Below are positions 42,976 to 53,376 of a stretch of DNA of 64,000 nucleotides, in pieces. Made by a program: the position numbers and the translations under genes. Numbering within the stretch: the first letter of the stretch is position 1; every line of letters begins with the position of its first letter. Source of the stretch: Salmonella enterica subsp. houtenae serovar Houten. GTDB lineage: Bacteria; Pseudomonadota; Gammaproteobacteria; Enterobacterales; Enterobacteriaceae. The notes under the pieces were generated by a model that searched no databases, had not been told where the DNA came from, and was given only the letters and a program-made list of their open reading frames with translations. The stretch lies in NCBI GenBank assembly GCA_900478215.1, contig LS483478.1, positions 1,984,001 to 2,048,000 of the forward strand, written 5' to 3'.

Positions 42976-44054
42976 AGGAAGTTCATTACATCACCATCTT
43001 TAACGATGTAATCTTTCCCTTCTGCTCGCATCTTACCGGCCTCTTTCGCGCCTTGTTCACCTTTATAGGTAATGAAGTCGTCAAAGGCGATAGTTTGGGC
43101 GCGGATAAAGCCTTTTTCGAAGTCGGTATGGATTTTACCCGCTGCCTGTGGCGCGGTTGCGCCAACCGGAATGGTCCATGCGCGAACTTCTTTCACCCCG
43201 GCGGTAAAGTAGGTCTGGAGGTTCAGCAGACGATAACCTGCGCGAATAACGCGGTTCAGCCCCGGCTCTTCCAGACCCAGTTCAGCCATAAATTCGTCGC
43301 GCTCGTCATCATCCAGCTCAGCAATATCAGCTTCGACGGCGGCACACACCGGAACCACGACCGAACCTTCTTTCGCGGCGATTTCGCGAACCTGGTCCAG
43401 ATACGGGTTATTTTCAAAACCGTCTTCATTGACGTTAGCGATATACATCGTCGGCTTCAGCGTCAGGAAGCTTAAATAGCGGATAGCCGCTTTATCTTCG
43501 TCCGTCAGGTCCAGCGAACGCAACATCCCCGCTTCGGCCAGGTGCGGCAGGCATTTTTCCAGCGCGGCCAGTTCCGCTTTGGCATCTTTATCGCCGCCTT
43601 TTGCTTTCTTTTGCACGCGATGGATAGCGCGCTCGCAGGTATCGAGGTCAGCCAGCGCCAATTCGGTGTTGATAACGTCGATATCTTCTGCCGGGTTTAC
43701 TTTACCCGCCACGTGGATGATATTGTCGTTCTCAAAGCAGCGAACAACGTGACCGATAGCTTCGGTTTCACGGATATTGGTCAGGAACTGGTTACCCAAC
43801 CCTTCGCCTTTGGACGCGCCTTTTACCAGACCGGCGATATCCACGAACTCCATCGTGGTTGGTAGAATGCGCTGCGGTTTAACAATCTCAGCCAACTGGT
43901 CCAGACGCGGATCGGGCATCGGCACGACACCGGTATTCGGTTCGATAGTGCAGAACGGAAAGTTTGCCGCTTCAATACCGGCTTTTGTCAGCGCGTTGAA
44001 CAGGGTGGATTTCCCGACGTTGGGCAGACCGACGATACCGCATTTGAATCCCAT
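42963..44054 (-). CDS. ychF: Redox-regulated ATPase YchF (Obg-like)
   Basis: A 363-residue, widely conserved P-loop protein of the TRAFAC/Obg class that prefers ATP to GTP. G1 is GLPNVGKST (8-16), G3 is DIAGLVKGAS and the NxxE specificity motif is NVNE in place of NKxD, consistent with ATP use. The C-terminal TGS domain (about 275-360) is present. It associates with ribosomes and affects stress responses. It lies downstream of pth as in E. coli, and its last codons form the island attachment site. Confidence 0.97.
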   Translation of the reverse strand: MGFKCGIVGLPNVGKSTLFNALTKAGIEAANFPFCTIEPNTGVVPMPDPRLDQLAEIVKPQRILPTTMEFVDIAGLVKGASKGEGLGNQFLTNIRETEAIGHVVRCFENDNIIHVAGKVNPAEDIDVINTELALADLDTCERAIHRVQKKAKGGDKDAKAELAALEKCLPHLAEAGMLRSLDLTDEDKAAIRYLSFLTLKPTMYIANVNEDGFENNPYLDQVREIAAKEGSVVVPVCAAVEADIAELDDDERDEFMAELGLEEPGLNRVIRAGYRLLNLQTYFTAGVKEVRAWTIPVGATAPQAAGKIHTDFEKGFIRAQTIAFDDFITYKGEQGAKEAGKMRAEGKDYIVKDGDVMNFLFNV

Positions 44055-44142
44055 GATTTAACTCACCTTAATATCTTAATAATCAATCTGTTATAGAAAA
44101 CAGATTGTAAAAATGGAAATAACTCCGCCTATTATACACGGC

Positions 44143-44162
44143 GTGCGGCAAAAATGCCGCAC
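44143..44162. other. Hairpin between pth and ychF
   Basis: GTGCGGCA and TGCCGCAC form a perfect 8-bp stem with a short A loop in the 116-bp space between pth and ychF. No U-tract follows, so a role in mRNA processing or stability of the pth-ychF transcript is more likely than termination. Confidence 0.45.
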
Positions 44163-44170
44163 ATCACTGG

Positions 44171-44755
44171 TTATTGCGCCTTAAAGGTATGCAAACGGCT
44201 TGTGGCTTTGGCCAGACCTTCTTTGAACCACATTTCCGTACAGCGTGCCGCTTCGTCAATAGCCATATCAATTAATTTTTGTTCAGAAACAGGGGGTTTA
44301 CCCAGCACGAAACCAACAACTTTATTTTTATCGCCTGGATGACCGATTCCAACGCGTAATCGATGAAAGTTGGGATTATTGCCCAGTTTGCTGATGATGT
44401 CTTTCAGACCATTATGGCCGCCGTGGCCGCCGCCAAGTTTAAATTTCGCGACGCCCGGCGGGAGATCCAGTTCGTCGTGAGCGACCAGAATTTCGTCCGG
44501 CGGAATACGGTAAAAACTGGTCATTGCGCCAACTGCTTTACCACTGAGGTTCATGAACGTGGTGGGTACCAGCAGGCGAACATCTTCCCCTTCCAGCGTG
44601 ATGCGTGAGGTATAGCCAAAGAATTTCGGCTCTTCACGCAACGGCGCGCGCAGACGTTCCGCCAGTAAATCGACGTACCATGCGCCTGCGTTGTGTCGCG
44701 TTGCCGCATATTCCGCGCCAGGGTTGGCCAGACCAACAATCAATTTAATTGCCAC
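44171..44755 (-). CDS. pth: Peptidyl-tRNA hydrolase
   Basis: A 194-residue enzyme, the E. coli length, that recycles peptidyl-tRNA released from stalled ribosomes. Family motifs: GLANPGAEYAATRHNAG (catalytic His in TRHNAG), FMNLSGKAV, DELDLPPG and GGGHGGHNGLKDI. The start is GTG 44755 with AGGACA upstream, giving the N-terminus (V/M)AIKLIVG as in orthologues; the longer in-frame reading upstream is not conserved. Confidence 0.96.
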   Translation of the reverse strand: MAIKLIVGLANPGAEYAATRHNAGAWYVDLLAERLRAPLREEPKFFGYTSRITLEGEDVRLLVPTTFMNLSGKAVGAMTSFYRIPPDEILVAHDELDLPPGVAKFKLGGGHGGHNGLKDIISKLGNNPNFHRLRVGIGHPGDKNKVVGFVLGKPPVSEQKLIDMAIDEAARCTEMWFKEGLAKATSRLHTFKAQ

Positions 44756-45030
44756 GTTTTTTGTCCTGAGTAGCTCCATAACTAGCGCGTAGTTTACTGT
44801 CTGTCTGACCGCTTGACAAAACACAGCGACACTCTGAAGTAAATTAAATAATTGCCAGTGTGGATTATTAAAAAAGCACACTGTTCAGTGTGTTATTTGT
44901 AAAGTTTTGTTAAATGAAACTTTACATTTGTGATCGCACCCGCACTTACAAACAGCAGTGTTGTCTATACTTTACACATAAAGTTTAGGGGGATTTCCTT
45001 AAAACAACCCAAAAGTTCCGGAGGTGATAT

Positions 45031-45309
45031 ATGAAACGCAAAAACGCTTCGTTATTCGGTAACGTGCTGATGGGGTTGGGGCTGGTAGTGATGGTTGTCG
45101 GCGTGGGTTACTCTATTTTAAACCAACTGCCGCAGTTTAATTTGCCGCAATTTTTTGCACATGGCGCGATACTCAGCATTTTTGTCGGTGCAGTTCTCTG
45201 GCTGGCGGGGGCTCGCGTAGGGGGGCATGAGCAGGTGAGCGACAAATATTGGTGGGTACGTCACTATGACAAACGTTGCCGCCGTAGCGACAATCGTCGT
45301 CATAGCTAA
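45031..45309 (+). CDS. ychH: Small inner-membrane stress protein YchH
   Basis: A 92-residue protein with two transmembrane helices (LMGLGLVVMVVGVGYSIL and AILSIFVGAVLWLAGA) and a basic C-terminal tail (WWVRHYDKRCRRSDNRRHS). The E. coli orthologue is induced under stress and is under CRP control. GGAGG lies upstream of ATG 45031. It is divergent from pth and convergent with dauA. Mechanism unknown. Confidence 0.92.
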   Translation: MKRKNASLFGNVLMGLGLVVMVVGVGYSILNQLPQFNLPQFFAHGAILSIFVGAVLWLAGARVGGHEQVSDKYWWVRHYDKRCRRSDNRRHS

Positions 45310-45353
45310 CCGGTTCAGGCCCGGTAAGCGATATCGCCACCGGGCATTGTCCA

Positions 45354-47039
45354 TTAACTGAGTAAATCCGCTAACGCCGCCATCCTGTTTGGGAAGAAGG
45401 TCAGACGCCCAGGAATGGGTTTGATACCGGCACGCGCCATTGTACGCAGCGGTTGGAACTCCAGGTTACTGATACGCAATTCGCAACCCTCAGGCAGACG
45501 CTTCACAAAACGCTGAAAAGCATCCAGCCCACCAGCATCCAGCACTGGCACTGCATCCCATTTCAGAACGACGATACGTTTGCCCTCAATACGTGACTCA
45601 AGGTCGGTAAACAGCCCTTCCGCCGCGGCGAAAAAGAGCGGACCGATAACGCGCAGCACCAGCACATCATCAGGCACATCGACATTGACCGGCGCAAGTC
45701 GAGTCATACGCGCAATACGGCGCATAAACAGCAGGGAAGCAAGGACAATCCCCACGCTGATGGCGATGACCATATCAAACAGAACCGTTAATGACATGCA
45801 CAGCAGCATAACGATAATGTCATCTTTTGGCGCATGACGTAACAGATCCACCACTTTATGGGCTTCACTCATATTCCATGCCACCATCAGCAGTAGCGCC
45901 GCCATCGCGGAAAGCGGCAGCCAGGAGAGTAGCGGAGCTAAGACCAGTAGCGCCAGAATGACCAGGATAGCGTGAATTACCGCCGAGACGGGAGAGGTCG
46001 CGCCAGCGCGAACGTTAGCGGCAGAGCGGGCAATCGCGGCGGTGGCGGTGATGCCGCCAAAGAACGGCGCGACCATATTCCCCAGCCCCTGGCCGATAAG
46101 TTCGCTGTTAGCTTTATGTTTGGTGCCGGTCATGCCGTCCAGCACGACGGCGCAGAGCAATGATTCGATTGCCCCCAGCATTGCCATCGAGAAGGCCGCT
46201 GGCAGCAGCGCGCGCAGTGAATCCCAGCTTAGCGTGAAATCGGAGCCAGGAAGATTCCACGGCAGCACCAGTTGCGGCAGGAGCTGCGGGATGCCGTTGC
46301 CCTGGGTGCCGTCAGCCAGAACGTAATGGAACTGTGAACCGATAGTCGCCACATTGCCGCCCAGCAGATTAACGATCCCCATCACGGCGCAACCGGCCAG
46401 CAGCGCGGGAAGATGTCCCGGCAGACGAATGCCGAGACGCGGCCAGAAAATCAACGTTCCCAGCGTCACCACGCCAATGGCGGCATCGCCAACATTGACG
46501 GTGGGCAACGCCATAAACAGCGCGCCGACTTTCTGCAAATAGTGCTCAGGCACATGTGCCATCTGCAGACCAAGAAAATCTTTAATCTGCATGGTACCGA
46601 TGGTAATACCAATCCCTGAGGTAAAACCTAACGTGACCGACACCGGGATATATTCAATCAATCGCCCCAGTCTCGCCAGGCCGAAAAGGATCAGGAAGAA
46701 GCCCGACATCAGCGTGGCGACCAGTAGACCCGCCAGACCAAACTGTTGCGACACCGGATACAAAATCACCACAAATGCGGCGGTAGGGCCGGAAACGCTA
46801 AAGCGCGAGCCGCCGGTTAGCGCGATCACGATCCCGGCGACAGCGGAGGTATAGAGGCCATATTGCGGCGCAACGCCACTGCCAATTGCCAGCGCCATCG
46901 CCAGCGGAATAGCAATAATCCCGACGGTGATCCCGGCTATCACATCGCGGGTGAACCGGGAGGCGGTATATTTTTCTTTCCAGCAAGCATCGATGAGAGC
47001 GCGGAAAGGCATCACATGTGAGGAAAATAATTTGTTCAC
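45354..47039 (-). CDS. dauA: C4-dicarboxylic acid transporter DauA (SLC26/SulP)
   Basis: A 561-residue SulP-family transporter, formerly YchM. The membrane domain (about 25-430) contains AIPLAMALAIGSGVAPQYGLY and GGSRFSVSGPTAAFVVI. A cytosolic STAS domain (about 440-555) carries LKWDAVPVLDAGGLDAF. The E. coli protein takes up succinate and other C4 acids at acid pH aerobically. Translation starts at GTG 47039 (MNKLFSSHVMPFRAL), matching orthologues. Confidence 0.94.
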   Translation of the reverse strand: MNKLFSSHVMPFRALIDACWKEKYTASRFTRDVIAGITVGIIAIPLAMALAIGSGVAPQYGLYTSAVAGIVIALTGGSRFSVSGPTAAFVVILYPVSQQFGLAGLLVATLMSGFFLILFGLARLGRLIEYIPVSVTLGFTSGIGITIGTMQIKDFLGLQMAHVPEHYLQKVGALFMALPTVNVGDAAIGVVTLGTLIFWPRLGIRLPGHLPALLAGCAVMGIVNLLGGNVATIGSQFHYVLADGTQGNGIPQLLPQLVLPWNLPGSDFTLSWDSLRALLPAAFSMAMLGAIESLLCAVVLDGMTGTKHKANSELIGQGLGNMVAPFFGGITATAAIARSAANVRAGATSPVSAVIHAILVILALLVLAPLLSWLPLSAMAALLLMVAWNMSEAHKVVDLLRHAPKDDIIVMLLCMSLTVLFDMVIAISVGIVLASLLFMRRIARMTRLAPVNVDVPDDVLVLRVIGPLFFAAAEGLFTDLESRIEGKRIVVLKWDAVPVLDAGGLDAFQRFVKRLPEGCELRISNLEFQPLRTMARAGIKPIPGRLTFFPNRMAALADLLS

Positions 47040-47123
47040 AATAATGTTTCATCCATGAGCGCATCATCTGTCAACTAAATGGCAGGTGAAGGAGGCATAA
47101 GTCATACAAAAGGGTATTACAGA

Positions 47124-47148
47124 CAAAAAAACCCGCCGCAGCGGGTTT
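47124..47148 (-). terminator. Intrinsic terminator of prs
   Basis: AAACCCGC, loop, GCGGGTTT followed in the minus direction by a run of seven T. It lies 16 bp beyond the prs stop codon. Confidence 0.9.
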
Positions 47149-47163
47149 CGGATCCGGGTTCGA

Positions 47164-48111
47164 TCAATGCTCGAACATGGCAGAGATAGATTCTTCGTTG
47201 CTGATACGGCGAATCGCTTCGGCCAGCATACCTGACAGGGTCAAGGTACGCACGTTCGGCAGCGCCTTGATTTCGTCGGTCAGCGGAATGGTATCGCAGA
47301 CAACGACTTCATCAATGACGGAGTTGCGCAGGTTGTTTGCCGCATTGCCTGAGAAGATCGGGTGCGTCGCGTAGGCAAACACGCGTTTAGCGCCACGTTC
47401 TTTCAATGCTTCTGCTGCTTTGCACAGAGTACCGCCAGTATCGATCATATCGTCAACCAGCACGCAGTCACGGCCAGCGACGTCGCCGATGATGTGCATC
47501 ACCTGAGAAACGTTCGCGCGCGGACGACGTTTATCAATGATAGCCATATCGGTATCGTTCAGCAGCTTAGCGATAGCGCGGGCACGAACCACGCCGCCAA
47601 TATCCGGGGAAACCACGATCGGGTTATCCAGATTCAGTTGCAGCATATCTTCGAGCAGGATGGGGCTACCGAACACGTTATCAACCGGAACGTCAAAGAA
47701 GCCCTGGATCTGTTCAGCATGCAGGTCTACGGTGAGAACGCGGTCAACGCCGACGCTGGACAGGAAGTCAGCGACAACTTTTGCGGTAATCGGCACACGG
47801 GCGGAACGTACGCGACGGTCCTGACGTGCATAGCCAAAGTAGGGGATAACGGCAGTGATACGACCTGCGGAAGCACGACGCAGGGCATCAACCATAACGA
47901 CCAATTCCATCAGGTTGTCGTTGGTTGGGGCACAAGTGGACTGGATGATGAAAATATCACCACCGCGTACATTTTCGTTGATTTGTACGCTGACTTCGCC
48001 GTCGCTAAAGCGACCTACGGCGGCGTCGCCGAGAGAAGTGTACAGGCGGTTGGCAATACGTTGTGCTAGTTCCGGGGTGGCGTTACCAGCAAAAAGCTTC
48101 ATATCAGGCAC
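47164..48111 (-). CDS. prs: Ribose-phosphate pyrophosphokinase (PRPP synthetase)
   Basis: A 315-residue enzyme making PRPP from ribose-5-phosphate and ATP for nucleotide, His, Trp and NAD synthesis. Motifs: YARQDRR (ATP site), DLHAEQIQGFF (metal), and the PRPP loop VLVDDMIDTGGTL. The start is GTG 48111 (MPDMKLFAGNATPELAQR), which gives the exact E. coli length. The 265 bp upstream hold the long leader known for prs. Confidence 0.97.
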   Translation of the reverse strand: MPDMKLFAGNATPELAQRIANRLYTSLGDAAVGRFSDGEVSVQINENVRGGDIFIIQSTCAPTNDNLMELVVMVDALRRASAGRITAVIPYFGYARQDRRVRSARVPITAKVVADFLSSVGVDRVLTVDLHAEQIQGFFDVPVDNVFGSPILLEDMLQLNLDNPIVVSPDIGGVVRARAIAKLLNDTDMAIIDKRRPRANVSQVMHIIGDVAGRDCVLVDDMIDTGGTLCKAAEALKERGAKRVFAYATHPIFSGNAANNLRNSVIDEVVVCDTIPLTDEIKALPNVRTLTLSGMLAEAIRRISNEESISAMFEH

Positions 48112-48376
48112 GAGAAGAACCTCAGGCATGCGTCCATTGGTGGAAAAGATTTGCCGAAAACTGTGCGGGCCAGGCAAAATCCTATCCAGGCGGTGTATTA
48201 AAGAGCGCGATGCAACGTCTGGAACAAGGTGACGTTGTCACCGAAGCTCAGCTTGCCCGGCTTACTCGTCATCATTCACGTTTCATGTGCGCTGGCATCG
48301 ATGCCTCACACCAGTCAAATACAGCGTATATGACCGGCGACTCGTCATTTCGCCATCTTCCTGAAACCCGAATGCT

Positions 48377-49228
48377 TTAGAGTAACTCTCGATGCAATGG
48401 GGAGAGGTTGACACCCTTCGCCACAAAAGCATTGAGCCATTCCGGGGCTTGCTCAAGCACCTGGCGAGCACAAGACTCTGTATCGAATTCAGCAAAGACA
48501 CAGGCCCCTGTCCCAGTCAGGCGCGACGGCGCGTATTCTAACAGCCAGGAAAGCGCCGCATCAACCTCGCGAAAACGTTTTCTTGCGATAACCTCGCAAT
48601 CATTGCTGAATTCACATTTTAGTAACGTATCTATTGACCTTTTTGGCGTATTACGCGGCAATTGAGGATCTTTAAAGATAACCGGCGTCGGAATGCTGAC
48701 GCCAGGGTGCGCGACCAGATACCATTTTTCCGGCGGATTCACCGGCGTTAATATTTCGCCTACGCCTTCGGCAAAGGCGGCGTGGCCACGAACAAAGACC
48801 GGAACGTCGGCGCCGAGCGTCAGGCCGAGCGTCGCCAGTTCATCAATGGAAAGCCCGCATTGCCAAAGATGATTGAGCGCCACCAGAACGGTTGCGGCGT
48901 TAGATGAACCGCCGCCCAGACCGCCGCCCATCGGCAAATGCTTCTCAATGCTGATATCTGCGCCGCTTCCGGCGGGCAGGCGTCCACTCTCCGAGGCGGC
49001 TTTCATCAACAGCCGCGCGGCGCGGACGATCAGGTTGTCTTCATGTTCAACGCCATTAACCGGCGTTAATAAATGGATTTCGCCATCGTGACGCGGTTCG
49101 ATGTGTAGTGTGTCGCCATAATCCAGAAACTGAAACAGCGTCTGTAGCGTGTGGTAGCCGTCCGCACGCTGCCCGGTGATATATAAAAACAGATTTAATT
49201 TTGCCGGAGAAGGCCAGTGGGTCATCAT
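48377..49228 (-). CDS. ispE: 4-diphosphocytidyl-2-C-methyl-D-erythritol kinase
   Basis: A 283-residue GHMP-family kinase of the MEP isoprenoid pathway. It phosphorylates the 2-OH of CDP-methylerythritol. The N-terminal WPSPAKLNLFLYITGQRADGYH contains the conserved lysine of the active site, and the ATP-binding loop is PMGGGLGGGSSNA. Its start overlaps the lolB stop by 4 bases, and prs follows downstream, as in E. coli. Confidence 0.97.
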   Translation of the reverse strand: MMTHWPSPAKLNLFLYITGQRADGYHTLQTLFQFLDYGDTLHIEPRHDGEIHLLTPVNGVEHEDNLIVRAARLLMKAASESGRLPAGSGADISIEKHLPMGGGLGGGSSNAATVLVALNHLWQCGLSIDELATLGLTLGADVPVFVRGHAAFAEGVGEILTPVNPPEKWYLVAHPGVSIPTPVIFKDPQLPRNTPKRSIDTLLKCEFSNDCEVIARKRFREVDAALSWLLEYAPSRLTGTGACVFAEFDTESCARQVLEQAPEWLNAFVAKGVNLSPLHRELL

Positions 49229-49848
49229 TTCACAATCCAGTTATCCATTTTCAGCTTAATGCGCTGACTGCCGTCTGAAAGCTCCATATTGGCAGGCATG
49301 GCAGGCTGCGTTTTGCTGTCATAACCACCGTAAACCACTTTCCAGTTTTTACCATCCTGGCGGTAGTTCACTTCGCTCAGGCGATACTGATCGTCCAGTT
49401 TGTAGTCGGTGGCATCGCCAGGCAGACCGAGGATCCACTGCCGCAGGCTGTTTAACGGAATCGGCATCCCGGTGAGTTTGCCGATCATCTCTTCGGCGTC
49501 ATCGGCGGTATAGCGCTGACCTTTGTTATCCACCAACTGGACGTTGCCCGGCTGGGCGTTAAGCTCCAGCTCGGTGCTGCCCAGCGGGTTGGTGAGCAGC
49601 AGACGGTAGCGATCCTGTCCGGTCTGTTGCCAGAAGAAGCGCGCATAGACTTTCTGGTCATCGGAGATATAAGCAAAGGCGCCGCGCGTCTGGTATTGAT
49701 TCAGATGACGCACCTCTTGTTGATGCTGGCGCCACTGAGGGGAATCCGGGCTCTTGCCCGGGCCTTTATGCACAGGAAGCGTACAGGCGGTGAGAACCAG
49801 GCTTGCTAACGGCAGTAGACGAATCAGGCGAAAATCGGGCAGGGTCAT
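49225..49848 (-). CDS. lolB: Outer-membrane lipoprotein receptor LolB
   Basis: A 207-residue lipoprotein with the lipobox LTAC in LASLVLTACTLP (acylated Cys near residue 21). It receives lipoproteins from LolA in the periplasm and inserts them in the outer membrane. The body (FAYISDDQKVYARFFWQQTGQDRYRLLLTNPLG) matches E. coli LolB closely. ATG 49848 gives the standard length; longer in-frame starts are not conserved. Divergent from hemA. Confidence 0.96.
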   Translation of the reverse strand: MTLPDFRLIRLLPLASLVLTACTLPVHKGPGKSPDSPQWRQHQQEVRHLNQYQTRGAFAYISDDQKVYARFFWQQTGQDRYRLLLTNPLGSTELELNAQPGNVQLVDNKGQRYTADDAEEMIGKLTGMPIPLNSLRQWILGLPGDATDYKLDDQYRLSEVNYRQDGKNWKVVYGGYDSKTQPAMPANMELSDGSQRIKLKMDNWIVK

Positions 49849-50162
49849 AGTGATGACGAATCCTTGTGATACGGTGCAATAATTGCCTGATGGCGTTACG
49901 CTTATCAGACCTGAAAAACTGAACCTGCAGGCTGTAAAAACGTTCGCGCCGCGATTCGGCAAATTTTTGCTATCGGTTACAGTTATAGCCTTTAATGCTA
50001 GCGCCGCCTGGTAACATCGTCTACTTTCAAGTTGTCTTAAATCATCAAATTAGCGAGCGCTGCCAATTACTCCAAAAGGGGGCTCTCTCTTTTATTGACC
50101 ACGCGCATCCTGTATGATGCAAGCAGACTAACCATATCAACGCTGGTACTACTCCCGCAGAC
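49849..50162. other. Divergent promoter region of lolB and hemA
   Basis: 314 bp holding the promoters of two essential divergent operons. No small gene or clear operator recognised. Confidence 0.5.
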
Positions 50163-51419
50163 ATGACCCTTTTAGCGCTCGGTATTAACCATAAAACGGC
50201 ACCTGTATCGCTGCGAGAACGCGTAACGTTTTCGCCGGACACGCTTGATCAGGCGCTGGACAGTCTGCTTGCGCAGCCAATGGTGCAGGGCGGGGTCGTG
50301 CTGTCAACCTGTAACCGTACAGAGCTGTATCTGAGCGTGGAAGAGCAGGATAACCTGCAAGAAGCGCTGATCCGCTGGTTATGCGATTACCATAACCTGA
50401 ACGAGGACGATCTGCGCAACAGTCTGTACTGGCATCAGGACAATGACGCTGTCAGCCACCTGATGCGCGTCGCCAGCGGTCTGGATTCACTGGTGCTGGG
50501 CGAACCGCAAATCCTCGGTCAGGTGAAAAAAGCGTTTGCGGATTCGCAAAAAGGCCACCTTAACGCCAGCGCGCTGGAGCGAATGTTTCAGAAGTCTTTT
50601 TCCGTTGCCAAGCGAGTGCGGACTGAAACCGATATCGGCGCCAGCGCCGTCTCCGTTGCGTTTGCCGCCTGTACGCTCGCCCGCCAAATCTTTGAATCGC
50701 TCTCGACGGTCACTGTACTGTTAGTTGGCGCGGGCGAAACTATTGAACTGGTGGCGCGTCACCTGCGCGAGCATAAAGTACAAAAGATGATTATCGCCAA
50801 CCGAACCCGCGAGCGCGCGCAAGCCCTGGCGGATGAGGTAGGGGCCGAGGTTATCTCGCTCAGCGATATTGACGCCCGTTTGCAGGATGCCGATATTATC
50901 ATCAGTTCGACCGCCAGCCCGCTACCGATTATCGGCAAGGGTATGGTGGAGCGTGCATTAAGAAGCCGTCGTAACCAGCCGATGCTGCTGGTGGATATCG
51001 CTGTACCGCGCGACGTTGAGCCGGAAGTCGGCAAACTGGCGAACGCTTATCTTTATAGCGTTGATGATTTACAGAGCATCATTTCGCATAATCTGGCGCA
51101 GCGTCAGGCTGCGGCGGTAGAAGCGGAAACGATTGTTGAGCAGGAAGCCAGCGAGTTTATGGCCTGGCTACGCGCCCAGGGGGCCAGCGAGACCATTCGG
51201 GAATACCGTAGTCAGTCGGAGCAGATTCGTGACGAACTGACCACCAAAGCGCTGTCGGCCCTTCAACAGGGCGGCGATGCGCAAGCCATCTTGCAGGATC
51301 TGGCATGGAAACTGACTAACCGCCTGATTCATGCGCCAACGAAATCACTTCAACAGGCTGCCCGTGACGGGGATGACGAACGCCTGAATATTCTGCGCGA
51401 CAGCCTCGGGCTGGAGTAG
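50163..51419 (+). CDS. hemA: Glutamyl-tRNA reductase
   Basis: A 418-residue enzyme reducing Glu-tRNA to glutamate-1-semialdehyde with NADPH, the first step of C5 haem synthesis. The catalytic cysteine is Cys50 in [12 protein letters not shown]. The NADPH domain shows [17 protein letters not shown] and a C-terminal helical dimerisation domain follows. The N-terminal [14 protein letters not shown] includes the region that marks HemA for regulated proteolysis when haem is plentiful. First gene of hemA-prfA-prmC-sirB2-sirB1-kdsA. Confidence 0.97.
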
Positions 51420-51460
51420 CAGCACACACCACACTTTATTTACAGGGTGAATTTACGCCT

Positions 51461-52543
51461 ATGAAGCCTTCTATCGTTGCCAAACTGGAAGCCCTGCACG
51501 AACGCCATGAGGAAGTTCAGGCGTTGCTGGGCGATGCGGGAATTATCGCCGACCAGGACCGCTTTCGCGCATTGTCGCGCGAATATGCGCAATTAAGCGA
51601 CGTTTCTCGCTGTTTTACGGACTGGCAACAGGTTCAGGACGATATCGAGACGGCTCAGATGATGCTCGACGATCCTGAAATGCGAGAAATGGCGCAGGAA
51701 GAACTGCGCGAAGCGAAAGAAAAAAGCGAACAACTGGAGCAACAGTTACAGGTACTGCTGCTGCCGAAAGATCCGGACGATGAACGAAACGCGTTCCTTG
51801 AGGTTCGCGCCGGCACCGGCGGCGACGAAGCCGCGCTGTTTGCCGGCGATCTGTTCCGCATGTACAGCCGTTATGCTGAAGCGCGCCGCTGGCGTGTGGA
51901 GATCATGAGCATGAGCGAAGGCGAGCATGGCGGTTATAAAGAGATTATCGCCAAAATCAGCGGCGACGGCGTGTATGGCCGACTGAAATTTGAGTCTGGC
52001 GGACACCGCGTACAGCGTGTTCCGGCGACCGAGTCACAGGGGCGTATCCATACTTCCGCCTGTACCGTCGCCGTGATGCCGGAGCTGCCGGAAGCCGAGC
52101 TGCCGGATATTAACCCGGCGGATCTGCGTATTGATACGTTTCGTTCTTCCGGCGCGGGCGGTCAGCACGTTAACACCACCGACTCCGCTATCCGGATTAC
52201 CCACTTGCCGACCGGGATTGTCGTGGAATGCCAGGACGAGCGTTCACAGCATAAAAACAAAGCAAAAGCGCTCTCGGTGCTCGGGGCACGCATCCACGCC
52301 GCAGAAACGGCAAAACGCCAGCAGGCCGAGGCGTCAACGCGCCGCAACCTGCTTGGCAGCGGCGATCGTAGCGATCGCAACCGCACCTACAACTTCCCGC
52401 AGGGGCGCGTGACCGATCATCGTATTAACCTGACGTTATATCGCCTTGATGAAACGATGGAAGGTAAGCTGGATATGCTGATTGAGCCGATTGTTCAGGA
52501 ACACCAGGCTGACCTGTTAGCCGCGTTGTCCGAGCAGGAATAA
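51461..52543 (+). CDS. prfA: Peptide chain release factor 1
   Basis: A 360-residue RF1 reading UAA and UAG. The catalytic GGQ is in [17 protein letters not shown]. Domain 2 carries the codon-reading loop (PATESQ region, the PxT form of RF1). A 41-bp gap follows hemA, and the TAA stop overlaps the prmC start codon (TAATG), so the factor and its methyltransferase are coupled. Confidence 0.97.
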
Positions 52544-53376
52544 TGGATTTTCAGCACTGGCTGCGTGAGGCGGTAAACCAGCTCGGGGATAGCGACAGCC
52601 CCCGGCGCGACGCCGAGATCCTGCTTGAGTACGTGACGGGTAAGGGGCGGACGTATATCATGGCCTTTGGCGAAACGCCGCTTACCGACGTCCAGCAACA
52701 ACAGCTCGCGGATCTGCTGCAGCGGCGTAAACAGGGCGAACCGATTGCGTACCTGACGGGCTTACGCGAATTTTGGTCGCTGCCGCTCTTCGTTTCTCCC
52801 GCCACGCTAATCCCGCGCCCGGATACCGAATGTCTGGTTGAACAGGCGCTGGCGCGATTGCCGATAAAAACCTGTCGTATTCTCGATTTAGGCACCGGAA
52901 CCGGCGCGATTGCGCTGGCGCTGGCCAGCGAGCGACCGGATTGCGAGGTGACTGCGGTCGATCGTATGCCTGATGCGGTTGCGCTGGCGATACGCAACGC
53001 GGAACATTTGGCTATCCGGAATGTGCGTATACTGCAAAGTTGTTGGTTCAGCGCGCTATCGAAGCAGCAGTTCGACATGATTGTCAGCAATCCGCCCTAC
53101 ATTGACGCGCAGGACCCGCATCTTAGCGAAGGCGATGTACGCTTTGAACCGCGCTCGGCGTTGGTGGCGGATGAAAACGGTATGGCGGATCTTACGCATA
53201 TTATCGACCACGCCCGCCAGATGTTAACGCCCGGCGGCTGCCTGTTGCTGGAACACGGTTGGCGGCAAGGCGAAGCGGTAAGAGCGGTTTTCAGGCGGGC
53301 TGGTTACACGGACGTAGAAACGAGTCGTGATTATGGCGGTAATGAACGCGTGACCTGCGGACGTTTTGCGCCATGA
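52543..53376 (+). CDS. prmC: Release factor glutamine methyltransferase
   Basis: A 277-residue SAM-dependent methyltransferase that N5-methylates the glutamine of the GGQ motif in RF1 and RF2. The SAM loop is LDLGTGTGAIALALA and the catalytic motif NPPY is in IVSNPPYIDAQ. Overlaps prfA by one base and sirB2 by four. Confidence 0.97.
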   Translation: MDFQHWLREAVNQLGDSDSPRRDAEILLEYVTGKGRTYIMAFGETPLTDVQQQQLADLLQRRKQGEPIAYLTGLREFWSLPLFVSPATLIPRPDTECLVEQALARLPIKTCRILDLGTGTGAIALALASERPDCEVTAVDRMPDAVALAIRNAEHLAIRNVRILQSCWFSALSKQQFDMIVSNPPYIDAQDPHLSEGDVRFEPRSALVADENGMADLTHIIDHARQMLTPGGCLLLEHGWRQGEAVRAVFRRAGYTDVETSRDYGGNERVTCGRFAP